Source: Phialocephala subalpina
Lineage: Eukaryota; Ascomycota; Leotiomycetes; Helotiales; Mollisiaceae
NCBI GenBank assembly: GCA_900073065.1
Contig: FJOG01000002.1
Location: 3,636,548 to 3,700,547, forward strand
DNA length: 64,000 bases
Direction: 5' to 3'
The number at the start of each line of letters is the position of its first letter. Position 1 is the stretch's first letter. This document shows, in pieces, positions 54,822 through 64,000 of this stretch. A model generated the notes under the pieces. The model did no database searches, was not told the origin of the DNA, and worked only from the letters and a program-made list of their open reading frames with translations. The position numbers were made by a program, and so were the translations under genes.

Positions 54822-56806
54822 ATGACTAATAATGATATATTCCGGGACTTATTCAACAAGTTTAATGTCTGTCCGAGAAATCTTATTTATCACAATATAT
54901 ATAATCATGCTCTTGAGGCACATGCTAATCGCCTGGATAAGTAGGCCGAGAGGCTCTTCTACAATGAAGAAAAGACAGATGTTGAGCTGTGGGAGTATAA
55001 AGATCATGCTTCAGGTCAGTATTTCATATCCGGCCGGAATGAAGCATCTCTACTAAACTATTGCACAGGATTTGTATCACGTCGCTCAGCAAATCATATG
55101 GACTTGCGGAATCACCTAGTTGGAGCGCAGCTCTTTGCCCAGGTTGATCCGGAATGCAGATTCGTGTACGAAAAATCCTCTGGCCTGAAGTATTTTAATA
55201 CATGCTAATCTGTTTACTCAGGTTAATTCATGCGGGTCACTCGAGAGACGAATTAAAGATCACAAAAGCCATGCTTACGACCGTGCTCACCTACTACCAG
55301 GATATGGCCTAATTCGTTGACTTTCTCTTCTCCTTTGACACACAAAACTATCCACGAGGCTTCCCCTTCAGCGGAGTGTACCATGAAACTCGTCTCACGG
55401 ATTATCAGCCACATTTCGAACTGCGCGATCTGGGACGGTCTAGCCATGACTTTCAGCTCTGCTATAATCTCAAATCTGTCGAGTTATCTGATGGCCAACT
55501 ACGAATTCCTTGGTCGGTCCGGATTTTAGCGGTATATCACAGATTCGACGTTATCACTGGACTAATTTTCTGGACCATTGTGAAGGGAGATGAACTCACC
55601 AAAAGGCGCATAAAAGCTGCCACCAGTGCAGGCAATCAATCAAGCCCAGAGCTAGGGAACCCGTCTCAGGCTTTCTCTCTGATTCTTGATACACAATTGA
55701 TTATCTTCGGCCGGTGCCGTGAAAAATGGCGCCGGTATATCAGTTACCTCGAAGATCTTCAAGACGCCACGACACGCCGAGCCATCACCACAAGTTTTGA
55801 TCGACTTTCAGGCCAAAAGTCTATGGATCCTCCCATTCCAACTGCGGCAACCTCCCCTGGAATGATTAAACGCAACCTTACTCCACTAGGTCGACGGATT
55901 GCATCAGGCATCGGAACCCTGCCACCACCTCGTCCACAGGAATCGTCTCTTCACTCCGCACCTCCTCCACCAGACTACGAACCGGATCTTAGAAATACGG
56001 AGATTTCTCTATCTCCGATCTACAGGACCTAATATCGTGGGAAGAAAAGATCAAAGAGATTCTGCTCGTGATCAGGTCAAACATCAAGATCGTCACAGGC
56101 ATCAAGCAGTACTACATGGACCTCGCCTCCTCCCAGATTTTCCAGATGACATCAAGAACGGATCTTTGACCAAACTCAAAGAATTCGAAATCACAGTGGC
56201 CAGTATCATCAATGACCTCGAGACGCAGTATTCTCGAGCAGACACGTTACTCTCAACACTAACCAATCGGAAAGGCCTGGTAAGTGCATCCCCGCTACCA
56301 CATTTGACGTCGCTAACCTTGCTGAACGGAATCCTGGATTATCGCAATACGGAAGCAAGTAAAAGCTTTGCAGAGAAGGCCGAGGCTTCAACCCGAGAGA
56401 TGCAGAACATGACGGAGGAGATGAAGGAACTAACTCAGAAAACAAAACAGGAGACAGAGTCGATGCGCATCATCACGCTCGTGACTTTGTTCTTCTTGCC
56501 TGGCACATTCATCTGGGTATGCTCATGACCCTCTCTCTCCACCTTGATTTTCATTCAACTGACTTTGAAATACAGACGATCATGAGCTCAGACATCCTCC
56601 AACACTCCAAAATCGACGAAACCAACAAGTTCGAGGAAGACTACTCCTCCGAAGCCCTGAAACGGTACGTGGAAATCACAGTGCCATTGATGGCAATCAC
56701 GTCCACAGCCTGGTACTTTGTTTACCTATGGGTAGACAAGAGGGAGGACGTGAAAGCTTTGAAGCGAAGATTTGAGGCAAAATGGAGTAGCGACCATAAA
56801 GCGTGA
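54822..56806 (+). pseudogene. CorA-like fungal protein, decayed
   Basis: From ATG 54822 the frame reads NEASLLNYCTGFVSRRS and DPECRFV; an intron (GTACGA...ACTCAG, about 55171-55222) joins it to HSRDELKITKAMLTTVLTYYQ. RIPWSVRILAVYHRFDVITG, then LQDLISWEEKIKEILL, then FAEKAEASTREMQNMTEEM and the hydrophobic TLVTLFFLPGTFIW follow, and a last exon with VEITVPLMAITSTAWYFVYLW. This is the order of the common fungal proteins with a CorA-like C-terminal membrane domain. Two nonsense codons (TAG at about 54942; TAA in YQDMA-stop-FVDF at about 55308) and at least two frameshifts (near 56010 and 56160) break it. Adjacent to an AT-rich island, consistent with RIP leakage. Confidence 0.65.
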
Positions 56807-57286
56807 GGGCGTCCAGCAACAGTGTGTGAGCACAACGAGAAAAATAAAGAAGGGTTAGGCGAAGTGTATTCTATTTTTTCCTTAGAGAAGGGGTCCCAGG
56901 ACCAGTTATTCAGGTATTCAGGTGTAACAAGAGTTCTTTTCTATCAAAATGTGTACGAATTCGGACTTGGCAGGTGGGGCAAAGGCTTGGTAGCACGTGA
57001 TAATAATTCATTTCTTGACTTCTGAAGAGACAATAATTACAAACAGTTCCAGAAAAACATTTCGAAGAGTCCTTCATATGCCTTTCTAGAAATTTGTCAA
57101 GATTATTTTGACAAAGTGAGCCTCACTCTCGCTGACAATTCCCCCTTCCGACAGTGGGGTTTGCTCCGGCCGCGAGCCGAACCGCCTGAGACCTGACAGA
57201 TCTTTTCCCATCTGATAGCCCGATCATACCTGCACGCCTTAAAATCTTACTTTACCAGGTGTACCAGCCCGACGTGATACGACGGG
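56807..57286. other. Intergenic region
   Basis: Presumed promoter of the methyltransferase. No other feature seen. Confidence 0.35.
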
Positions 57287-58779
57287 ATGTCATCCCAACA
57301 TCAAAGCGCAGAGGTTGCTGCAACGATCCCAGACCCTGAAGCATCTGGGATCACGACCACAGCGCATGAAGAGGTGTCAAATGCTGCGCCACAGACAGAA
57401 CCTCTCGCTGAGGTTCACGAACTCGACTTTCCCTCGGAACTAGAGGTTGGGACTGACTCTTCAGACGTAAGAACTCCGTCTCATTAGTTAGATTGAGCCA
57501 TACGCTAATATCCTCAAGCAGAGCAGCCGCGATGATGATTCTGCGTTGGGAGCCTCGATCCTGTGAGTTTTGTTGACGCCTCTATGCGCTTGGCATATTT
57601 AGATTGATAGATTGACTGATATTCGAGATAGGGACTCTACAACCTCTTTGAGGTCCAGTATCTATGACTACATGGAAGAGAATGGACGAACATATCATGC
57701 ATTCAACTCTGGAAGTGAGAATTGAGTCTCTTGCACGTGACGAGCAATGCTGATTGGCATAGAATACATGCTGCCGAACGATGAGCGAGAACAAGACAGA
57801 CTTGGTCTGTATAGTTTAATCGGGTGCATTATACAGAGTGCTAACGAACTTACTCAGATCTCCAACATCATTCTTTCAGGATAATGCTCGATGGAAAGTT
57901 GCACTTGGCACCAATTTCAAACCCTCAAAGAGTCCTCGATCTCGCAACAGGAACTGGCATCTGGGCCATCGAATTCGGTACATCCTCTTCCCGAGCCGCT
58001 CGAACTCATGAGCTAACAGACCGCAGCCCAAGAGCACCCGGAAGCCATAGTGGTCGGTACAGATCTCTCACCGATCCAGCCAGGCTAGTAAGTCACGCCC
58101 TTCTAATACACTTTCGTCACTTCGCATAACTTTCACCCAGCGTACCACCAAATTGCCAATTCCAAGTCGACGACGCAGAAGAAGAATGGACCTTCAGACA
58201 CAAATTCGACTACATCCACGCCCGAGCAATCGTGACTTGCTTCAAAAGCAACAAAGTCATGGCGCAGAAGATCTTTGATGGCCTTGCGCCAGGAGGGTAT
58301 TTTGAGTTGCAGGATCCAACTTTCCCCATGGTCTGCGATGACGGAACTTTCGAGGGTACGGCTTTGCAAGAGTAAATCCCTCTTTCGCCTCAGATGAGAC
58401 TCAAGATTGACTTCTCGATAGATGGAATAACCTCCTAGTCGAAGCCATGTCTCGCATCGGTCGCAACCTCGTCGACGGCCAAAACTGGGCGCAATACATG
58501 CGCGAAGCTGGTTTCGTCGACGTTACCGAGTTTCGAGTCCTTGTCCCCGTCAATCCTTGGGCTCGTGGAAAGAAAAACAAGCTCTTAGGTGCGATCTCAC
58601 TGCAGAATTTGTTGGAAGGTGTGGCGAGTATGAGTACTGCGGCTTTTACGAGGGTTCTGGGATGGAGTCAGGAGAGACTTGAGGTGTTTTTGACGCAGGT
58701 GAGGGACGATTTGAAGAGTAAGGGGGTGCATGCTTACGGGATTGTTTATTTCTGTTATGGAAAGAAACCGTTGGAGTAG
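57287..58779 (+). CDS. SAM-dependent methyltransferase (LaeA/UMTA-like)
   Basis: At least seven exons with short introns; all junctions I tested keep frame (for example CT/GTGAGT...GATAG/G at 57561-57631 and GA/GTAAAT...GATAG/A near 58372-58420). The N-terminal 60 residues are acidic and disordered. Then come a [14 protein letters not shown] block, [15 protein letters not shown], motif [25 protein letters not shown], the region [28 protein letters not shown] and GGYFELQD, and a C-terminal YFCYGKKP. This is the typical order of the fungal UMTA/LaeA-like methyltransferases. LaeA itself is a global regulator of secondary metabolism, but most of the many paralogs are uncharacterised. Target unknown. 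It lies between a dead CorA-like gene and an Ulp1-like gene. Confidence 0.88.
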
Positions 58780-59121
58780 GGCTACAGGATATTGTGTGGG
58801 TTTTTTCTACGTGGCTCCTGACTAGAGGCTATCCCGCGCTGAGTAGGAAATTCTCAACAAGGAGAAAGGCAAACTTTCTAACTCCAGTTCCAGACTTAAG
58901 CACGTGTTCCATATATAGCATACATAGCATCTCGTACTTTCAATCGCCTCACCTATGTGCTCCCTTCAATGATTACGTGGGCGAGCGTCTGTAACATTTC
59001 CGAACCAAGCGCGACAGTGAATCACCACCCACAAGACGGATCTGATCAAACAGAACGGGATTTTCCGATGCCAGTATAAGCAATGGGATCATTCGAGAGC
59101 CAACGCGACTATTAAGAGGGT
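58780..59121. other. Intergenic, convergent 3' ends
   Basis: No feature recognised. Confidence 0.35.
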
Positions 59122-59664
59122 TTAGAACTCGTATTCGTCAAGAAGTCCCCCCGCCGCCACGACATATATCCCACAAGTTTCCGTGTCACCTTGACTTGGA
59201 GTTTGCTGATCCACGACGAATTGAAATTGATTCATCCCCGTGCCTTGGAAGAACTCGCTGAACATCATGTAGAAACGACGCATCACTTCTCGTGCGTTGT
59301 GCTCGCGCTCTATACATGGCATCGTGTTAAAATAAATCGCACTGCAATGCTCTAAGTCCACATAAATAGCACTCCAATGCCTGTTATCTTCGTTAAACGG
59401 GATTGCGAGTCCCTGCACGAAAGCCACACCCTGATTCGGCGCGAAGAAATCGGGTGTGACCTCCGGTACAGGAAAGCCCTGCCGAATCCACTCGCGGAAC
59501 CAATTTGGATCAATGATATTCACACGAGAGGTCTTCAAGTTCCCGAACCGTGCAATCACTTCTCGGATGCAGCTATCTGTCAGCCAGCCGTCGCGCATCC
59601 CTTCGACGTCCGCTCGTTCAATCTCCACTCGGACGAGGCCCTGCGAGACGAAATCCTCGTCCAT
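59122..59664 (-). CDS. Ulp1-like (C48) cysteine protease domain protein
   Basis: Single-exon frame of 180 residues from ATG 59664. The protease core is visible: a helix-strand part with LTDSCIREVIARFGN, then RHWSAIYVDL with the catalytic His96 followed by Trp, AIYFNTM where Asp usually stands but Asn113 is found, PSQGDTETCGIYV with the oxyanion Gln158 and nucleophile Cys164 followed by Gly. This is the Ulp1/SENP deSUMOylase order, with a very small size and a non-standard Asn. Fungal genomes carry many such free Ulp1 domains, often near transposons or as fast-evolving lineage genes. Activity is uncertain. An upstream non-ATG extension was not used. No intron needed. Confidence 0.7.
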   Translation of the reverse strand: MDEDFVSQGLVRVEIERADVEGMRDGWLTDSCIREVIARFGNLKTSRVNIIDPNWFREWIRQGFPVPEVTPDFFAPNQGVAFVQGLAIPFNEDNRHWSAIYVDLEHCSAIYFNTMPCIEREHNAREVMRRFYMMFSEFFQGTGMNQFQFVVDQQTPSQGDTETCGIYVVAAGGLLDEYEF

Positions 59665-60038
59665 GATGCTATTTCTATGAAGCACGATCAAGAGTTTCTC
59701 GAATTAAAATGGAAGTCCAAGATATGCTCTTGTATGTCACCCTTCAATCTGGGGAAGGGGGACGAGAGAAATCAAGAATAGACAAATTCACGCTCCAACT
59801 CGAGAAGAGCTTTGCCTGATGCGGTAGGAAATCAACTTTGGGATAGCACAAAGTACGACAAAGAGAGGTTTTCCAAACCGGAAAACCAAGTTTCTTTCAA
59901 CATTGTGTCCGGGCAGGCCAGCCTCCCAAGAAAGGCTGTATTCATTGTCCTCCTGAGCATACAAACAAAGAAATCAGACTGTACGCTCGGGACAGGAATT
60001 TGCAATTTGATTAAGAGTCTAATTTCTCCGTCTATCTC

Positions 60039-60719
60039 CTATTTAACGAGCTTTTTCAGATCTTCTCGCTCACTGATCTCTTTCAACATGTCCCTGATAT
60101 CATTGTCGTTGTGTACATCGACCTGCTCCTGAAAGTAGGCCATGTTATCCTTCAGCCAGGTGCCTTCATCTCCAGGCTGATGATTAGATTGAAGGTCAGC
60201 GCAGAAGCTATGGAAACAGAGAGTAAATCAGACATACCCCAGGGACAACGACTCCGTTTTCAAGCGCGGCCACCATGGGGCAAAAGACAATGGCGTGCAG
60301 GTTCTTGACGTGTCTCTCCTCTTTCGCGGTAAGTTTAGCAAGCGAGTGGGCGCCCAGCGTTGCATCATTGACCACCTCATCCCACCGGCTCTGGATTTTC
60401 ATGGCCACTTCGTCGTACTTTTCCTTGGGTCGCGACGGACCGACACGGACTGTAGCACGGATGTAGTTCGGAAGGGTTTGCCCACGAGACGTCCCTCCCG
60501 AGTAAATAGCACCGATTGGCCCGGGTTGGTCAAACGCAATGTTGACAAACAGTCTCGGCGTCACGAATGTAGTCGCATGCAAGTCGGTGATGAATTCGGC
60601 GAGTGCATCCTTCTGCTCTCGCGAGAGCGGAATACAATGGGATATCTTGCAACAATGTTAGCCAGGTCTGCATAAGCCAGGTCTGCAGAGAACAATATAC
60701 GCACTTCGTAAAGCGGCAT
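60039..60719 (-). CDS. Tautomerase_3 (oxalocrotonate-tautomerase-like) protein
   Basis: Three exons on the minus strand, 60719-60705, 60645-60238 and 60176-60039; introns of 59 and 61 nt; 186 residues. Exon 1 codes only for MPLYE, which supplies Pro2; after Met removal it would be the N-terminal catalytic Pro1 of the tautomerase superfamily. IPLSREQKDALAEFITDLH, FVTPRLFVNIAF, a GGTSRGQTL loop and NYIRATVRVGPSR then EVAMKIQSRWDEVV follow the order of the fungal family named after oxalocrotonate tautomerase. The last exon is a helical acidic tail. Superfamily members isomerise keto/enol acids or dehalogenate. The link to aromatic ring-fission chemistry is suggestive, though the gene lies 17 kb from the ring-cleavage genes. 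Divergent from the regulator at 61249. The first intron carries a short GCCAGGTCTGCA direct repeat. Confidence 0.75.
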
Positions 60720-61248
60720 CGTTTGCCCCTATCGGCTCGCCTAGGTGGGATACAAAGTCTTTGAACAGGTTGCTCACGATGAGAACTGAGAAATGATCTG
60801 AAGCGAAGAACCGGAAGCATGAATGGGGAGAGTGCAACGAGAGAGATATATACTCGTATACACTAGAGCAGCTTATACTATGTTGTTGACGTGAAATCAT
60901 TTGCCAGGATTGAGTGGAAAGAGTGGTGGATTGTTGGAGTGTCCCGGAGACCGCATGTGTGGCGCAAACGCGGGCATTGCGGTGTTTTGCTTCCTGAGCG
61001 GGCGCGATGACCACGGGGTTCCACCGCTCATGGGTTACCGCGTTTGGGACACTGCGCATTTGCAATTGCAGTCGTCTCAGGCAATGGCGCTGTCGGATAG
61101 ATTGCACCACTGAAAGCTCGAAGTCTTGTCATCACCACTCGCACGTGACCCTGACGGTCAGTGTACAATTATGCCGAGGTACGAAGTAAAGGAGACTACT
61201 TCGTAGAGCCAGCGGAATTGCGGGCATTAGCCCGCATTTTGCGGCCTC
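60720..61248. promoter_or_regulatory. Divergent spacer between tautomerase and Zn2Cys6 regulator
   Basis: About 530 bp between two outward-reading starts; a likely shared control region. No specific motif picked out. Confidence 0.4.
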
Positions 61249-63144
61249 ATGTCCTCGACCCAAACCATCGACGACAATCACTGCAGTCTGCAGACGGTGC
61301 ACGAGATGACAACGGAACAGCGCACTTCGAATCTTCCGCCGGCCGGCAGCAGGCTGGCGAAGCAGTCTTGCCAGTCATGCAAGCTTCGAAAGAGGAGATG
61401 TACGCGAGAGCTACCAGAGTGCCGCCTTTGTATTCGGTATGTTCGGTTGAGTCTGCGGACTCTTCGTCCATGGTAACCACCAGCCAGCCAGCGCTAACTG
61501 TCGGCGCGCAGTGGACGTCGTTCATGTTCTTACCAATCTATACATCACATGGAGAACCAGCACCTACATTCTGAAATCGATCCCAGCGCCGCGGTCAGCG
61601 AGCAAACCCTGAGAAACGACTTTCCCGTGGCCTTTTTCCTTGATCCCACACTCTTCAACTGCTGCGCGCTGCTGGCTACCCCCGTTTGTCCACTACCCAT
61701 TCCTCCCAAAGTAGAAGATATCTTGGGTGATATTCATTCCAAAAAAGCATTAGCTGCAGAATATTTTAAAACTGCTAACCGCTGGATGCCAATCCTCTCT
61801 GAGATTCGCTTCTATGGATCGCTCATAAACCCTTTGCCGTATGCTGATCCTGGCGTCACGTCCATCCTGCTGGGCATGAAGCTGCTCCTCTCGTGCCCTG
61901 AAGAAGCAAATTTGTGCTCGGAGATATACGCCGTCGCCAAAGAATTCCTGCTTCGTATGGAAATGGCGGGTCACCTAAGCATCTACACCGTTCAGTCGGC
62001 AATCTTGATTGCCATGTACGAGATGGGCCATGCCATCTTCCCTGGCGCTTTCACCACTGTCTCTACCTGTGCGCGCTATGCGATTTCTCTGGGCATCAAT
62101 GGGACATTGCCAATTCAAGGTAAAGCATGGGTTGAACAGGAGGAGCGAAATCGTACTTGGTGGGCGATTCTCATCTTGGACCGGTAAGTTTGATGCGATT
62201 CTGTACCCCAAGGAAGAGATACCGAGCAGTAACCCAGTTCAATAAACCTTGGCTTCCGGGGACGCCATCTCTGCACACCCGATCCCAGTGCGAACTCCAT
62301 ACTGCCGGTAGATGATGATGCCTGGAACCAAGGGGTAGGTGGCGTTTTCCCCAACCTTTACTCGCGTTCGGTATGAGCTGAAAGCCGTTGCTCTCTAGGT
62401 ATTGCCCGAAAACCAGTCGCAGAATCTCTTGTCGACACCAAGCCTGAAGAATGGTCGATACGCATGCTTAGCCCAAGCCGTCAACCTTCTTAGCCAGGTA
62501 TTCCGACACATCTCAAGTCGTGAAGAGGCATTGCGCCTAGACCTGGACAACATCGCACAGTTGGAGAGAACACTATTTGCGTTGGAGCATCTTGCCTCGT
62601 TCGAAGAACAAGAGCGGAATATTTGCTACCTCTCTTCAATTGCTATTTGTTACAGGTTGAGTCACATGCTCAGTAACTAGCAGGCAGAGTACCTGGCTGA
62701 CCTCTACGAAGTTCAGTTTTACTCCTCCGTACCGCATATTTATCCGAGCCACATGAGGCCTTGACCGAGGAGGGCAAGGAACTGTCGCAACATTCAATCC
62801 GACAGGTTTTGGTGAAGACGCTAAGCCATTTTCAGAGATTCCGAGACGGATGGGGAAGTCGAGATAGATTCCCTCCCCTTGCACTAGATTGGCTTTATCG
62901 AACTGCCGTGGCGCACATCTTCCTTGCTTATGATGCTAAGTCATCCGAATGGGATAAAGATATCGGCGAGCTGAAAGAGGCCCTGGATTTTGTCGGCCAG
63001 AGATGGCGAGTAGCAAGTGAGTAGCCTCCCGTATCTACCGGTGTTTACAAAGCAAGTTCCAGGTTCTAATCTCCTATTTTCATATTAATAGCTCATTATC
63101 TGCGGCTTTTAGAGACGAGGCAAGCGGTTAGGATTCCGTTATAA
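61249..63144 (+). CDS. Zn2Cys6 transcription factor with fungal_trans domain
   Basis: Six predicted exons starting at ATG 61249. The zinc cluster begins at residue 41: CQSCKLRKRRC, then CRLC, an intron (about 61437-61510, GTATGT...GCGCAG) and the last Cys in GRRSCSY, giving a perfect C-x2-C-x6-C-x6-C-x2-C-x6-C. Then come DFPVAFFLDPTLFN, AAEYFKTANRWMPILSE (start of fungal_trans), WVEQEERNRTWWAILILDR, an exon with GFRGRHLCTPDPS, and further exons separated by GT..AG introns. The last exon, after GTGAGT...AATAG at about 63017-63092, gives HYLRLLETRQAV and a stop at 63142-63144. All junctions keep frame, so it seems functional. It is divergent from the tautomerase gene, the most likely target. 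Confidence 0.85.
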
Positions 63145-64000
63145 TAGTTAAAGTAGGGTTTATACTATTTAGTCGAGAAGAGCGACCCCGACCCGAGCAG
63201 TAACGCACGCGCTGGATCAATCGGGCCCCGATTTGAATACGCTTCCTCCAGCTGAACTTTCGGCCAGTCCCAACGCGGAAGCACGCAGCGTTTGAAGGAA
63301 GCGGCATTCAAAGCGAGAGGTCACATAAATGGTAAAGAATAAGCAGGCACCTAGTCAAGCCACGCATGCTGCTCAGAACGCTACGAGGACGTTTTGAGAG
63401 GACAACAGGGTGCAATCAATAAGCTGCTTGAAATTGAAATTGTCTTGAATCTCCTTCATGCCTTGGCCTCTTTGCCCTCATCTGACGCTTATCCCATCCT
63501 CAGCAGCTCCCTCGAACAGCCGTCCCTGGCTGTTGCCTTCATCATCTATGGTCTCCGGATTAGTTATATGATTATCCAGGCCCACCAGCCTGCTTACTAA
63601 CTTATTCACAGACCGCACACAGTCCGCACTTTCATCAATACTCTATTACAGAAGCTCACTTACCACTGCAAAAGCGACGCCCACTGGTTATAGTTTAAGC
63701 AAACGAAGTGCCACGCCCGCCACAAAGCCTCTAGTCGCACAGTAAAGCGCTATGACAAGAAGAAATTCCACTCGACAATTGAACGCGTTTATACTTGCAT
63801 ATTCGCAAGTTGTTAGGATGAAAAGGAAGGCTGCTACGGACGAGATCTAGCACAAAGGAAAGACGGATCGAGCAAATCCAACGGCTATCACCAAGTTGAT
63901 TAGCAAGTTTAAGTGGGAGCATACTAAAAAAAATCGTGATAAGCTGCATAATTACTTAAAACAAGGCCGGCAATGGAAAAAGCGACGTGGTACTTTCGAT
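63145..64000. other. Fragmentary region, possible repeat remnant
   Basis: A 68-residue frame at 63394-63600 (LLHALASLPSSDAYPILSS) has some protein character. Downstream, Lys/Arg-rich pieces (about 63600-63990) occur in changing frames with stops, as in a decayed repeat or transposon. Nothing can be named; the region runs off the window. Confidence 0.25.

Noticed and set aside
1..64000. tRNA, rRNA genes or CRISPR arrays
   Set aside because: None seen by eye; the only regular repeats are the 16-bp minisatellite, the 250-bp duplication and microsatellites. A tRNAscan or Infernal run would be needed to exclude small RNAs.

Overview
The window looks like nuclear DNA of a filamentous ascomycete (Pezizomycotina, possibly a leotiomycete; the class is a guess). 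The genes carry many short introns of about 45-80 nt with GT..AG ends and CTAAY-like branch points. Fungal-only families are common (Zn2Cys6 regulators with a fungal transcription factor domain, RTA1, TRI12-like MFS, LaeA/UMTA-like methyltransferase). The gene-containing DNA is broken by very AT-rich, TpA-rich islands (1-520, 30802-31440, 53880-54790) of the kind left by repeat-induced point mutation (RIP). I see no rRNA, tRNA, CRISPR array or bacterial operon. Gene models below were spliced by hand from frame, splice sites and family resemblance; exon edges are predictions.

Layout. (1) 0.7-7.6 kb: accessory region with a coiled-coil tail-anchored protein, an array of five degenerate paralogs of a small Cys-rich fungal family, an exact 250-bp tandem duplication and a broken unknown gene. 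(2) 8.3-17.5 kb: class A FAD monooxygenase, RTA1 membrane protein, UPC2-like Zn2Cys6 regulator and a cytochrome P450. (3) 18.2-19.8 kb: dead CTF1-like regulator. (4) 20.2-43.3 kb: a catabolic-looking cluster containing a VOC-fold (extradiol dioxygenase-like) enzyme, an FAA-hydrolase-family enzyme, a Zn2Cys6 regulator, two SnoaL/NTF2-like proteins, a phenol-hydroxylase-type FAD monooxygenase, a salicylate-hydroxylase-type FAD monooxygenase, acetoacetyl-CoA synthetase, a 12-exon P450, a decayed branched-chain ketoacid dehydrogenase E2 gene and a second Zn2Cys6 regulator that is a paralog of the first. A MITE-like element and an AT-rich island sit in its middle. (5) 44-53.7 kb: a partly decayed second set: APH-like kinase and AttH-like (DUF7064/7065) remnants, an intact cytochrome b5 with membrane anchor, a frameshifted DUF3237 protein, an SDR, an AveC-like membrane protein and a TRI12-like MFS exporter. 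(6) 54.8-63.1 kb: CorA-like pseudogene, methyltransferase, Ulp1-like protease, a Tautomerase_3 protein and a divergent Zn2Cys6 regulator.

Working idea for region 4: hydroxylation by the flavin monooxygenases and P450, ring opening by the VOC enzyme, hydrolysis of the ring-fission product by the FAH-family enzyme, and capture of a released beta-keto acid by acetoacetyl-CoA synthetase. The order of enzymes recalls bacterial meta-cleavage pathways such as that for orcinol. Four promoter regions in or beside it share a CGG-N(0-3)-CCGAAC element, also present upstream of the MFS exporter at 50.4 kb. No polyketide synthase, NRPS or terpene synthase backbone gene was found, so catabolism or tailoring/detoxification fits better than a classical biosynthetic cluster. 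Substrate and function are inference.
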